From assembly GCA_001936135.1 (NCBI GenBank), contig CP012817.1, forward strand, positions 3,100,001 through 3,164,000: 64,000 nucleotides of DNA, given 5' to 3'. Source of the DNA: Saccharomycopsis fibuligera x Saccharomycopsis cf. fibuligera (lineage: Eukaryota > Ascomycota > Saccharomycetes > Ascoideales > Saccharomycopsidaceae). Made by a program: the position numbers and the translations under genes. The notes under the pieces are model-generated. The model ran no database searches and was not told where the DNA came from. It saw only the letters and a list, made by a program, of their open reading frames with translations. Each line of letters opens with the position of its first letter. Position 1 is the stretch's first letter. Shown here piece after piece: positions 31,407 to 41,942 of this stretch.

Positions 31407-31968
31407 TATAGAGCGCTATCAAATTTTGAGAAAAAAGAACCAATAACAAAACATACGAAAGAGAAGCGAGAGTATATACATATAATTAAAAGAAAACAAA
31501 TATATATCAGCCGCTCTTTCAAGAGCTAATTCATGTGAATAAATGGTGAAACTGCACATTTTCTGTCAGGACTTTGCAACAACAGCAAGCACAGTTTTGC
31601 TATTTTTACGCAACATATACTGAGCTGCGTAACTGAAACTGTCAATACCACACAATTACTTGGTATTTGAAAATTAAAACCCTAATTGAAAAGTTGTTCT
31701 TACTATGAGTTTGAAATTACTACCAAAACTTTTTTAGCTACTTTTTAGTGATTGATTCTTCATTGCTATTGCTATAGGAAAAATTAGGATTAAAGCTAAA
31801 TGTTTACCAAATATCAAGGTAAAAATAATTCAGAAGAACAAAACTGATAAACCCTATTTATTGTGTGAGACCATACCTTGTTACCAGTCAAGGCAACTTG
31901 TCTTTTTTCTTAACAATAACGTTTTGGGTAGTGTTCTTAATATGAATTTCTTGAACAAAGAAACAATG
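30936..31968. other. Intergenic MRPL33 / YKU70
   Basis: 1.03 kb. It contains a run of 47 T (31359-31405), microsatellite-like TATA/CATA near 31470-31510, and the YKU70 3' flank. No gene seen. Confidence 0.5.
31359..31405. repeat. T homopolymer, 47 bases
   Basis: Uninterrupted run of 47 T between MRPL33 and YKU70. Confidence 0.92.
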
Positions 31969-33918
31969 CTAATGCAATTTGGATCTTTTACTCAGATAGG
32001 GGCCTTTTGTATCATTCATAATATTAAATTGCGAGTTTAGGGCTCTCACCAATAATAATCTTTTGGCCTGTTTTGTTAAAAGAGCTTTCAGATTTTTATC
32101 TTCCATGTTCACCTTCTGCATTTTGAGTCTTTCTTCATTAAGGATCATTTGAATCTTTGAAACTTTACTCAAAGTATCATCAAACTTTATAATAGCATTT
32201 GCCTTTTTTGCAACGTCTTCTTCTTCCTCCTTTTGAATTTCTTCAAGCAAAGCTTCATCTCTGAGGATCTTATAATGCCACTGCAAAGTAGGATTTTTAT
32301 ACTCCATAGGATTATACCCTTTTTTTAATTCAAACGCTTTGAGGAATTTTTTAGTAATTTGTGTCAATTGATCAGGAACCTGAACCGCCGTGGCTTTACT
32401 AGGAAACCTTCTGATGTTATCACGGAATGGCAACTGGATCATAAAAAATCCTTGAGGGAACATCGAATTTGAAGCAGAATTCAACGAGTTATAATCGCTG
32501 GGGACGAGTGCGTACAAGCTTCCGGATGAACCTTTTCGTACAGATCCCCAGACTATAGCAGCTCTTTCTAATTCTTTAGTCGACTGGTAAAGACACGAAA
32601 ATGCTCTAAAAGAATTAACATAACTTCCTTTTGTATTAACATATACAAATGGCGCATTTTTAACATGATACTGGTGTTGAACTGCCTTGTTAATTTTCCG
32701 GAAACCAATTATTTTGAGCTTAGGAGAACTTGTTTCAAGGTCTTGCTCGAAATTTTGTATTATATTGAGCTGCTGATCATTGAGACATATCACTTTGTCG
32801 CCAAACTTATAAGCTTTTATCAATTCTCTACTTTTATCTTGTATCATTTTGGAGCCGTCAGCAGTGTAATATTTTGTGTATGATTGAACTGTTTTTGGCA
32901 TTTCTGATTTTGTATACATATAATTAGCACGTCGCGCGTATTCTGTAGTAAGCACAGTATAGCCTTTTATTGCTATAGTTAAGCCGGGACCAATTTCCAA
33001 TGAGCACTGAAACTGAATTCGATGAACCTCTTTTCTGCTATTTATTTTATTACGCATATCTTTTATTGATATTGGATCAATGCTTTTCCCGGCAAATAGT
33101 GCATCATCTTCGTCTTCATCATGCAGATAATTTATTCCTTCAGATGTATTGAAAAATAGTAATTCTGCGTATAGAGAGCTGTCAAAAGTTGATTGCTGCT
33201 TGTTCAAGAAAAACGGCACTACATTAATCTTTGCATTGTCCAAGTCATCAAACAATAATCTGATATTCTTTTTCAAACTTTGTCCTTCGGAGGTTGATGG
33301 ATCAAAAGGTTTGTCATTATCTGTTATGAGGAACACTCTTTTATAATTATATCTCTTGTTGTTCCGCGCCGTAAAGATAAATTCTTTTTTCATTTGAATA
33401 AGTACATTATTCAAGTATGTTCTGTTGTCATCAAAGCTTTTGAGAGAATCAGACTGAATCATGGGAATTTCCTTAGATAGTTCCTCCACAGGCTCTCCAT
33501 GTCTATCATCAGTATAATTCAAAGTGTCTCTAAGTTGTTTCATTATTTTGGTGTTAATGTCTTGCAATTTGAAATATTGAAACATACCACTTTCACAGTT
33601 TGAGGATGTTATTTTACTGTTGAAAAAGTAGCAACCAATACCGGTATTGGGCAATGTTATTGCCAATTGAGCCATAAGCTCGTCGATAGTCTCAAGAACC
33701 TCACGTAATGGCGACTTAGAGTTGAGAGCCCCTGATGGAGAGAACATAGTGTGTGTAAGCTCGATGCAAAAAACAATCGCCTCTTTGATTTCATATTGCT
33801 GAAGTAGTCAGTAAAAACTCATAGCTTATTTCAACGCCCTATGCTCAAAGACAAATGCTGGCTAATAACATACGCTTTTGAATGATATATTCTCAATCCC
33901 TAATGAAGGATTCAGCAT
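31969..33918 (-). CDS. YKU70: Yku70, Ku70 end-binding protein, two exons
   Basis: Ku70 with Ku80 rings DNA ends for non-homologous joining and telomere protection. Exon 1 is 33874-33918 (15 codons) and exon 2 is 33798-31969; total 624 residues (S. cerevisiae 602). Exon 2 starts QYEIKEAIVFCIELTHTMF, the first strand of the Ku70 von Willebrand-like domain, which is lost if the ATG at 33747 is used. Donor GTATGT, branch TACTGAC at 33807-33813, acceptor TTCAG, 75-nt intron, phase 0 on both sides. The rest shows LREVLETIDELMAQLAITLPNTGIGCYFFN, the Ku core beta-barrel (about 280-460) and a helical C-terminal arm. The exon 1 protein itself is too short to verify by homology. Confidence 0.92.
33799..33873 (-). 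other. Intron of YKU70, 75 nt
   Basis: On the minus strand: GTATGT donor, TACTGAC branch at 33807-33813, TTCAG acceptor. An in-frame TGA in the intron closes the upstream frame, so splicing is needed to keep the von Willebrand-like domain whole. Confidence 0.85.
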
Positions 33919-34445
33919 TTTCAAAATAATGAAATGTAAGTCAAGGTACTATTTTCGGAAAAAAAAAAGTTGATGAAATGTGATGAGATGAGATGAGATG
34001 AGATGAGATGAGATGAGATGAGATGAGATGAAATGTGCTTCTAAAGCATTTGTTAAATTAATCAGTATCGTGCAGTAAAAGAATTTTGGTATACAGACCA
34101 CGTGATACAAAAGAAAAACCTGTATATGCGTTTTTATATGATAAAAATTTCGAACCGTTGTATAATGTAAACTTTGGTTAAATATCAAATCGAGTAGTTT
34201 CTGCCTTATTATAGCGCATACTAGTTACCAGATATGTTAAGGTTTAGATACTCAGATCAGCCAGTGAGAATTAAGAGTATTGTGGAAGCGATTGATTAAT
34301 TATGTATATATAAAGTTCGAAAGATATTCGTTGTGATATGGTTTACTTTAAGTTTAGATATGAAGAAAGACAGAAAGAAAGAAAAAAGAATACAATAATC
34401 TGTTTATTTATAGCATTAGAAAATAGAGGGTTTTTTTTTCACTCA
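33919..34445. other. Upstream flank of YKU70
   Basis: Contains the GATGA minisatellite, otherwise AT-rich. No gene. Confidence 0.5.
33982..34031. repeat. GATGA minisatellite, 10 perfect units
   Basis: Ten uninterrupted copies of GATGA (50 bases), about 65 bases upstream of the YKU70 first exon. The repeat contains the core GATGAGATGAG of the PAC element of ribosome biogenesis promoters. Confidence 0.9.
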
Positions 34446-34719
34446 CAGGATCTTACGGAATGCAGACATCTCAGGGTTCATAGTTATTGGATGTAAAAGT
34501 CATGTATTTCCAATATAACTAATAATAAATATATAAAAATATTGGGTCGGACCAGGTATAAATATTAATCAGACTGAATACAAAACATGTTAGTGATTCG
34601 CGATCAATAGTAGAAAATACGCGTGTCGTGCACTAGGATAAAAGATTCACGGACTTATTTTATAAGGAATATTATTTAACTGTATTCAGGTTTGTTGGTT
34701 TAGAACTCAATGTTCGTCA
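34446..34719 (-). mobile_element. LTR relic, copia family 2, with start of Gag
   Basis: In plus coordinates the LTR runs from TGTATTTCCAATATAAC (34503) to CAATGTTCGTCA (34719), about 217 bases. To its left (34446-34502) is the same Gag-start sequence as at 28376. Element orientation is minus. GTTCGTCA is repeated 20 bases on. Broken: only the 5' LTR side survives. It lies 378 bases upstream of tRNA-Asn. Confidence 0.8.
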
Positions 34720-34739
34720 ATTTTTGTCAATGTTCGTCA

Positions 34740-35096
34740 CATATTTTCAACAAAACATTCCTAACATTAAAATATTTGATACGACCCTTTATACTACAAT
34801 GTTGCGAAGTGTTTTTTTAACTGGTTGTATCAAAAAATAAAATTGTTGTGTTTAAAAGAGGGTTAGTTCTCTACTAAGTATTTTAAACACGTTTGTTATG
34901 GTTATTATCGTTATCGATGGGTATCTCGGCTTATCCTTTATTCCGCCCATCGCTATATACACAAGTTAAACGGAACACGTCGCCGACCTTTATACAAGAT
35001 TTTCGACAACTTCAAGGCACCTTCTGACGGTTGTGAATACAGACTGATCAAGAATGCGAACACAACAAGGGAAAATGTTCGCAACAAAAATAAAAA
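34740..35096. other. Flank between LTR relic and tRNA-Asn
   Basis: 357 AT-rich bases. CCCTTTATACTACAATG near 34786 weakly resembles sequence near 43382, so more degraded repeat DNA is possible. No gene. Confidence 0.4.
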
Positions 35097-35170
35097 GACT
35101 TCGTGGCCAAGTTGGTTAAGGCGTGCGACTGTTAATCGCAAGATCGTGAGTTCGACCCTCACCGAGGTCG
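35097..35170 (+). tRNA. tRNA-Asn (GUU)
   Basis: 74 nt without intron. Acceptor GACTTCG/CGAGGTC with discriminator G, D arm GGCCAAGTTGGTTAAGGC, anticodon loop CTGTTAA giving GUU, T arm GTGAG-TTCGACC-CTCAC. Followed by runs of T (35173 onward) as terminator. Confidence 0.95.
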
Positions 35171-36232
35171 TCTATTTTTTTTGTTTTTTCGGGGTTTTCA
35201 TTTAGACCCTTTCTTTTCATCTGTCGTTATCAATAACAAAACATATTAACCATCAAAAGCATGGTCACCTTTAGATTCATCTCAACTCCCAAAAATATTA
35301 AATTTACGATACAAACGGAGTTCTTACTTGTATAAGATTCTATTTTCAATCTTTTATATATAGTTAATAAATCGATCTTGCATGTGAAAATTATGGATAT
35401 TTGATTTTACGTGGGCTCTTTGTATTTAAATTTTCAAAATAGTATATAACATAAGTTAAAGAATTTTTCTAGGTTTCGACTATCAATCGTTTGTAGGTTT
35501 TGTGCCTGTCTTTTATCTTACATAAAAAAAGACAATTTATTTAAGCTGACAAAACATGGCTATCTATATCTCATTCTTTAGATCGTTGGTAGTAGATGTT
35601 AATTAAAATCTCTGTTATCTGCAAGATCTTGTCTAAAAAAGGAATTGTAAGGTATCATCACTTATGGTGTGATAAAACCAGCCTTATCTACAAATCTGAT
35701 TCAGACAGTTCCTTTCAAAACCTACACCACCTTCTCGATGGGCTCCTACGCCAATTATCTTTAGAGAAAATTTCCCCAATAAGTTGTATTGTACTAGCAT
35801 GTGTTAAGTGCCCTCGCTTGTTAGGCTATGTCAATATAGGCCAACAGCGCCTTGCCATTGAGATTGGCGGTACTGTATTTATCTCCAAGTCATGCTTAAG
35901 CTGACGTTATCTTGCGTTACTAACAAAATCGCCTACTGCATATCATGCATCATTGCGCATTGACATACTTTGAAAACTTAGTTTGGCAGCTCCTACATAA
36001 TGTAATGTTTCGCTTCAACATCTTTTCCAAAATCTTGACCGCATTAAAACTGAAAATAATATTATTTGCTTTTATATATACCGAATTGCACATCCCCTTT
36101 CGCAAGGCATACCCTATTATGCTTAAATTTCGCGGCGCTTTCTTGTACAAAAATTTCATGTGTTTCAAAACAAGCTGAACATCTTCGGGCTTAAATTCAA
36201 TACAATAATTCAATAACGATTGTTGGCAGAAC
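35171..36232. other. Intergenic tRNA-Asn / arrestin-like gene 1
   Basis: 1.06 kb. Holds a 36-base repeat shared with 43426 (listed) and a 102-codon open frame at 35596-35904 with no recognisable protein. Otherwise promoter-like. Confidence 0.5.
35355..35390. repeat. 36-base dispersed repeat, copy 1
   Basis: TATATATAGTTAATAAATCG followed by ATCTTGCATGTGAAAA; the copy at 43426-43461 differs by only a few bases. Both lie near tRNA genes and LTR relics, so it may be the end of another degraded LTR. Confidence 0.6.
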
Positions 36233-37717
36233 ATGCTTTGGTCTAACAAGAAAAAAGTGACTGTACTGCTACATGTTAACCCACCAGTTGAAAAACATTT
36301 TTATACCAACAATGACATTATCACAGGTACTGTGTCTGTGCTGTCAGAAACTCGAACCTATTTGAAATGTCTCAGGGTGATTTTTTATGGACTTTCAGAT
36401 GTAACAGTACCTCAAGAAAAAATGGGTCAAACATATCAACATTCTGAAAAGCATTATTGTGTAAAGTTGGAAGATATATTGATAAAAGAAGACCAAACTG
36501 TAGCAAAATCTGATCATCTTTTGTCACCAGGAAATCATGTTTACAGATATAAGATCAAAATACCAGGGGATGACTTAGTTTTGCCATGCAAAATCACGAA
36601 CTGTTCAATGGACTCTAATGAAGGCCTTAGTTATGGATTGCCTCCCACATTTAGTTTTAAAGGTAGTACCTCAACAGTTGATATTCAATATGGTATAAGA
36701 GCTTTTTTTGAAAGATCAGGGTCTAAAGCAAACATTATAGACTCCCAGATAATCAATTTTATCCCTTCATCATTGTTTTCAAGTTTTTCACTTACCCATA
36801 ATAACAATTTTGCAAAACCAATAAAAGAGTTTGTTTTGAACTATCCCTTTAAAGTTCAAAAGCAACCCAATGAATGTGGCTTGGAAAACGCTTCTGAAAC
36901 CAATGATATAAAACATTCATTAAAACTTACAAAACTCATAAAACCCAGTTTTCTGAAGCAAAGTTTGTCACCATTATCAGCCTATTCTCCAAAATCTGGG
37001 TTTTCTTCCCCAACTGACTCCTACTACAAGCCTGAAACCCTTTCCAGAACAATTTCCTCTTCCAGCAATACATCTGGTCAGTCATCCGTAATGCTGAATT
37101 CCCAACCACGTATTGACAGTAAAGGACTCTCATTTTTTAATTTCAAACAGACAAGTAAGTATGATGTCCCTTTGTGTGTTTCTGTGCTTTTTCTACAGAA
37201 TGTTTATAAAAACTTTGATGAAAAGGGAATCTTGAAACATCAAGGCCAGTTAGCACAACATATGAGAATTTTTTTGTCATCTACATTGTCGCCATTCGAC
37301 TTATTCAAGGATGTCATTAATCTTTCTGATACTTCTTTTGATCAAAATCAATTAAAATGTCTTGATAGGTTCTTTCTTACCTCGCTATCAATAAAATTAG
37401 CTGCCATAACCAAGAGTAATACCACTGCCGGTATCAATGAAGAGCACACCCAAAAGGATCTACTTAACTTGAAAAACATAATCCACGAAGTTGACTTATT
37501 GGCTTTTGAAAAAGTTAGTAAGGAATGCAGAACAGTTTATCAATATGAATTGGATCCTAGCGTATTCAATTGCCCAATTAATTCAGACATACCTTCTTTT
37601 CAATTCTGTAACGCTGAAAGGGAGTATCAGTTACAGATTTTTGGAGAAATTCGTTCCGAGGGCTGCAAAATTTCGAGAAAGTTTAATTTGAACAAAGATA
37701 TCGTTATTTTAGCCTAG
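36233..37717 (+). CDS. Arrestin-like protein 1
   Basis: 494 residues with the arrestin N-domain pattern: FYTNNDIITGTVSVLSE (about 24-40), then YRYKIKIPGDDLVLP, GLPPTFSF and VDIQYGIRAFFER (about 160-172). The C-half shares KFNLNKDIVIL and QYELDPSVFNCP with the next gene. Fungal arrestin-like proteins often recruit Rsp5 ubiquitin ligase to membrane transporters, but no PPxY motif is visible here, so that role is unproven. A Ser-rich linker lies at about 240-290. The neighbour at 39333 is a diverged tandem paralogue. Confidence 0.75.
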   Translation: MLWSNKKKVTVLLHVNPPVEKHFYTNNDIITGTVSVLSETRTYLKCLRVIFYGLSDVTVPQEKMGQTYQHSEKHYCVKLEDILIKEDQTVAKSDHLLSPGNHVYRYKIKIPGDDLVLPCKITNCSMDSNEGLSYGLPPTFSFKGSTSTVDIQYGIRAFFERSGSKANIIDSQIINFIPSSLFSSFSLTHNNNFAKPIKEFVLNYPFKVQKQPNECGLENASETNDIKHSLKLTKLIKPSFLKQSLSPLSAYSPKSGFSSPTDSYYKPETLSRTISSSSNTSGQSSVMLNSQPRIDSKGLSFFNFKQTSKYDVPLCVSVLFLQNVYKNFDEKGILKHQGQLAQHMRIFLSSTLSPFDLFKDVINLSDTSFDQNQLKCLDRFFLTSLSIKLAAITKSNTTAGINEEHTQKDLLNLKNIIHEVDLLAFEKVSKECRTVYQYELDPSVFNCPINSDIPSFQFCNAEREYQLQIFGEIRSEGCKISRKFNLNKDIVILA

Positions 37718-37797
37718 TTTATAGACCTAGAAACCAGCTGTTTATGTATTAATATTAGTAATTAACAGCCATTGATTTCTTTTCATTCTTTTTTTCC

Positions 37798-37823
37798 TTT
37801 TTTTTTTTTTTTTTTTTTTTTTT
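37798..37823. repeat. T homopolymer, 26 bases
   Basis: Uninterrupted T run about 80 bases after the stop of arrestin-like gene 1. Confidence 0.9.
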
Positions 37824-38641
37824 GCATTATATCATATACCTGGAAGAACTTCAAAGCTTATAATTTTCGGGCACTTTTCTGCTGCGCTCGCTATCTAGGG
37901 CCTGTATGTATTTCTCTTCGTTTACTTCTTATGTCGCTTTATTCGTTGTTTAAATAGATTTTCTGCGCCATTTTTCTGTAAATTGGGTTTTTTATGATTG
38001 TTTTGTGACTATGTAGCTATGCTTTACATCTGTTTTCGCATTACCATTTTTTAACATTAGTTTCGAATAAAGCTAAAACAAAGTTATGGTGACTGCAGTC
38101 GAGCTTGACGCGGCCCCTTTTTTCGTATCTTCTGCGTATGTTACACGGCTTTTTTTTCAAATGCGGTAACTATTCAAAATTGTGCTGATCGGCAAAACAT
38201 TAGTGCCCTCGAGAATTGATTTCTTAACCCTGCAAAGCAGATTTTTTATCGCCAATACCATCAAAAACTGATTTCAAAGATTGAAGGTGTTTTAAAATTT
38301 TGATAGTTGCACGATGTTCGTAGCGCAGTAATAAAATATAAACTCTTGAATTTGCCGAGCTCGACCACTTCAAAATGCACTCTAATGTATTTCTATGTAA
38401 TTTTTATTTTGTGTCTTTTGAAATATTTTTTCCTGACAGAAACAGTGAGCGAGCCTGCAACCATGATACCGCATGAAGGAAAAGGTTTGCCGACAATACC
38501 TTCTCCTCTGCTATGAGCCTCTTTAAAGTCACCGTTTAAGTCATATTGTGAAACATTTCGGCTAAACATTAAACTTCTTTGAAAGGTAACTAATATGAGA
38601 GGTAGCTGTCGTCGGTAGGTTTAACTTGACATTCGGTCAAT

Positions 38642-38749
38642 AAAATCACCAATTTTCGAATAAACTGGCATTCTATCAAGTTGCTTTTGTTTGACAAAAT
38701 CACCAATTTTCGAATAAACTGGCATTCTATCAAGTTGCTTTTGTTTGAC
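38642..38749. repeat. Perfect 54-base tandem duplication
   Basis: Two adjacent identical 54-base units (38642-38695 and 38696-38749), starting AAAATCACCAATTTTCG and ending TTTTGTTTGAC. The lack of any difference implies a recent event. Confidence 0.95.
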
Positions 38750-39332
38750 CCGAGTGCATAAGTTATCACTTATGATACATAGTTACTTCAAATGGGTCAC
38801 TTTTAACTTCAACAAACCAAAAGCAGTAACTGTTGCTAAAAACGTAGTATGTGGGAGACACTTTATTCGCTTTTGAATAAAAACTAGGAGTTGTGACCCT
38901 TAATATGTCTCTTGTAAAGTTCCGCAACTACATCTGGCTAATTTTTCAGGAGATAGAATGACATTTTCTTCTTGTTATTACCCCTTTGAAGGTGATATGA
39001 GCAACAAGAAGCCTTGAAGTGTTTGTGTGGATGTATGATACTGTGGTGGCCGAGGCTGCAAGTAAAACAAAAAAACCTACATTCCATATGTTGTCGCATA
39101 CAGCCTGATTGTGCAGATCGATACAAACGGCTGTCTACGTACTGTGTGCCGCGGACATTGCATGACAGCATAAAACAGTCAAGAACCATTTATTGTATAT
39201 GGTGACAGAAATATTAAAAGGGCCGAGGAGCCCTATTTTTCCATAGTTATGCTTATGATAGACTTTCGTCTTTCAGTTTATAATCTCAATAAAAAGAATA
39301 AGCTTTCAAATTTACCTAAGTACAAGATAAAG

Positions 39333-40595
39333 ATGTTCAAGTTTCTTGACGGTTGTTCGATTGCAATTCGAATAGAAAACCCGCAATCCCAAAGACTGTT
39401 TTTCACTAACCAAGACGTTGTTAAAGGAGAAGTACTAATAAAATCCAAGCAAAAGGTTAAAGTTAAAAGCTTAGCGGTTGTGTTGAATGTCACATCCTCC
39501 ACGATACTCCTAGATTCCAAAGGCTGTTTTATGACATGTGAAAATAGAAACATATACTCCAAATCGACACTTATAATTGTCAACAATACATTCACTAATG
39601 GTGTTTACGCTATACCATTTAAAGTTGAGCTACCGGGAATCATTGAAACAGAAAAATCATTCAATTTGCCTCCAGTATTAAAGTATGTTGGAGCAAACTC
39701 TAGCACGAAAATAGATTATTCCATTGAAGCGCTTCTTGAGAGGCCAAACGCTAAGCACCCTATGTGTGCTTCACGTTTATTCAACTTTTTACCTAGCCCT
39801 CAGTTTACTTCCTTCAGCCTTAATCACAATCCCTTCATGCCACCTTCTGCCGTCGAAAATTCTTTTAGTTTCAAATACAACTCAGTATTTGAAGGCACTT
39901 TCAACACTAAACCGATGCAAAGTGACAAAAAAATGTTGTCAATTAGAAGATTTAGCAATAGAGTGACTAGAACACGCTCCACGCCCACTTTACGCGGCTT
40001 TAATCCATTTGTTGATGTTGAGTGTCCATTCACTTTGTCTGTTGACTTTTCTCATGCAAAAATGAAAAACAAGAAATTTTCGAAAGGGGTAATTTGCTCA
40101 CCCCAAAGTCTAGCAGAGTCAGTTAGCTTATTTTTGATTTCCATTTACTCTGCGCAAGACCTTTATTCAATGCTCAACAAAAAAGAGTATAATGAAAACT
40201 GCGTTTATCCGGAAGTCCTTATATTAACATCATTGAAGATAAGTTTGGTGTCTTTAACAAATTTTTGCTGTGGAAAGTCCATTCTAAAGGGAGAAGATGA
40301 ACAATGCTTAGTAAATAAAAGCAATTTAAATTTTCCAATCAACTTCACAGATTTTAAAAAAATAAAATACAAGAATAGTGTTTATTATAAGTACGAGATT
40401 GATCCTGCTATATATGACTGCATGGTGGAAACTGAAAGTTTATCTTTTATTTCTTCAAGCGTGAAAAGAGATCATCAATTGCAAATTGACGCAGAATTTG
40501 TTTCAAAAACTTCCAAAAACAGAGATTTTGTACGTTTGAATACCGATATTTTGGTATTAAAGAACACTCTATACGATTTGGATGATGTGTATTGA
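39333..40595 (+). CDS. Arrestin-like protein 2 (tandem paralogue)
   Basis: 420 residues from the ATG at 39333. Same layout as arrestin-like protein 1: FFTNQDVVKGEVLIKSK (about 20-36), IPFKVELPG, NLPPVLKY, IDYSIEALLERP, then FNFLPSPQFTSFSLNHN against FIPSSLFSSFSLTHN in the neighbour, and YKYEIDPAIYDC plus LNTDILVLK near the end. The Ser-rich middle linker of the neighbour is shorter here. No PPxY motif. Divergence is high, so the duplication is old or selection is relaxed. Convergent with the RNase T2 gene. Confidence 0.75.
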   Translation: MFKFLDGCSIAIRIENPQSQRLFFTNQDVVKGEVLIKSKQKVKVKSLAVVLNVTSSTILLDSKGCFMTCENRNIYSKSTLIIVNNTFTNGVYAIPFKVELPGIIETEKSFNLPPVLKYVGANSSTKIDYSIEALLERPNAKHPMCASRLFNFLPSPQFTSFSLNHNPFMPPSAVENSFSFKYNSVFEGTFNTKPMQSDKKMLSIRRFSNRVTRTRSTPTLRGFNPFVDVECPFTLSVDFSHAKMKNKKFSKGVICSPQSLAESVSLFLISIYSAQDLYSMLNKKEYNENCVYPEVLILTSLKISLVSLTNFCCGKSILKGEDEQCLVNKSNLNFPINFTDFKKIKYKNSVYYKYEIDPAIYDCMVETESLSFISSSVKRDHQLQIDAEFVSKTSKNRDFVRLNTDILVLKNTLYDLDDVY

Positions 40596-41036
40596 TTTTG
40601 AAATTATTCGGTTTATTGTTATACTTTGTTTGCATTCTTTATTTTTTTTTTTTTTTTTTTTAGTTTCTTCTTTTGGTTGGTATTTTGTATTACTTGTTCT
40701 CTTTTGTTGGTTTTTTCCCGGTGATATATACATTTTTTCTACCTGATGTAACTTATGCTATACGCATGTTTTTAAAATTTATTTTAGGGTCAGTGTTTTG
40801 GGCTCGTAGTTAGAATATTTTGCATGCAGTAAGTTCAGTGAGTACGTGGCTTCCACCAAGCATTGAGAGAGTATGCTTTTGTGAACATAAAATTACTGCA
40901 ATACCGTGATATGATTCATAATTTATATTTTTTGCTAGGTAAATATCGAAAAGCTGTTCATTAAGCTCAATAATTACTTATTGGGTGTCTAGATAACAAA
41001 AATTAAAAAGTAAAATGTATGCTGTCTCATTAAAGT
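40596..41036. other. Convergent 3' region arrestin-like 2 / RNase T2
   Basis: 441 bases, T-rich after the arrestin stop (about 40640-40662). No gene. Confidence 0.5.
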
Positions 41037-41849
41037 TCAACTTTGAGATTTCGGCAAGTATTTAACGCTACCAGAGCAAGAAGACTTGGAGACAGAATCA
41101 ATTTTGACCAAATCATCATTCAATAGAGATCCCTTTACTTTGTGGAAATACCAAACCTGGTTCAAAGCGCCACTCTTGCAACCAATGTAAACTTCCTTAC
41201 CAAATTTTTCCTTCAAAGCACTAGAAATATCATCTGCAGAGTACTCTTTGCTATCAGAAGGTGTGATACCGGCTTCCTTTAACCATTGGTATGTTGGCAA
41301 GCCTTGGAAAGTTTTCACAGTTAACTTTGCCCAGTTCACTACACTGTCAGAAGAACTTAAGCAGCTAGATCCCAATGTTGACATACATGTACCATGTTTG
41401 TTGTATTCATGGTTCCATAAAGTTTGGGATGATCCACCATCATTGAGCCAGTATTGTTCCATATAGCTCACCAAATCATCTTCACCAGCATCCAGTAAAA
41501 CGTCTGACACACTGCTGACTGTGTCAGAATAGCCACAATTGCTGTCATAAGATCCATCACATTTGTCAGGCCACAAGCCGTGAATAGTCCAGGAGTCAGA
41601 AGGAGACCCCGAAACATCAGTGTCCCAAAACTGTGTTTGTAAAATAAGACCTTCAGCTTCAACGCAGCATGAACTACTGGCTCTCTTGCTGAGTGAGTCA
41701 CTGCTGCTGCCGCAAGATAACTCGGATGATGAGCATGAGGTTGAGGATAAGCTTAGATCCAAATCTCTCTTGAAAAGTGATTGCTGAAAGGTGGGAGAAG
41801 CCAGGGCAATGGATAAAAGAGCAGCGTATGCGATAGTAGTTGTAAACAT
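41037..41849 (-). CDS. Secreted RNase T2
   Basis: Acid ribonuclease that cleaves RNA through 2',3'-cyclic phosphates, outside the cell or in the vacuole. 270 residues, close to a bare T2 catalytic unit and shorter than S. cerevisiae Rny1 (434), so the Rny1 C-terminal extension is missing. Signal peptide at 1-18, followed by Kex2-like KR sites at 27-28 and 55-56. Conserved sites: CAS I WTIHGLWPD (87-95, His90) and CAS II LWNHEYNKHGTC (144-155, His147, Glu148, His152); these are the expected catalytic residues. Ten or more cysteines suit disulphides. TATA box at 41935-41942. Confidence 0.93.
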   Translation of the reverse strand: MFTTTIAYAALLSIALASPTFQQSLFKRDLDLSLSSTSCSSSELSCGSSSDSLSKRASSSCCVEAEGLILQTQFWDTDVSGSPSDSWTIHGLWPDKCDGSYDSNCGYSDTVSSVSDVLLDAGEDDLVSYMEQYWLNDGGSSQTLWNHEYNKHGTCMSTLGSSCLSSSDSVVNWAKLTVKTFQGLPTYQWLKEAGITPSDSKEYSADDISSALKEKFGKEVYIGCKSGALNQVWYFHKVKGSLLNDDLVKIDSVSKSSCSGSVKYLPKSQS

Positions 41850-41934
41850 TGTAATTTGTTATAGCTTTGATATTTTGTAGATATGTTACAGCATTCCTTC
41901 AATATTTGGAACCATCGGAGTGCATATTCTCGAG

Positions 41935-41942
41935 TATTTATA
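41935..41942 (-). promoter_or_regulatory. TATA box of the RNase T2 gene
   Basis: TATAAATA on the minus strand, 86 bases upstream of the ATG. Confidence 0.55.

Larger units (their letters stand above)
37718..39332. other. Intergenic between the arrestin-like paralogues
   Basis: 1.6 kb. Contains a run of 26 T (37798-37823), a perfect 54-base tandem duplication (38642-38749) and promoter-like sequence. Small open frames resemble nothing. In-frame codons before 39333 are open back to an ATG at 39249, but the conserved start region favours 39333. Confidence 0.5.

Noticed and set aside
35596-35904. 102-codon open frame upstream of arrestin-like gene 1
   Set aside because: No recognisable protein or supporting context.
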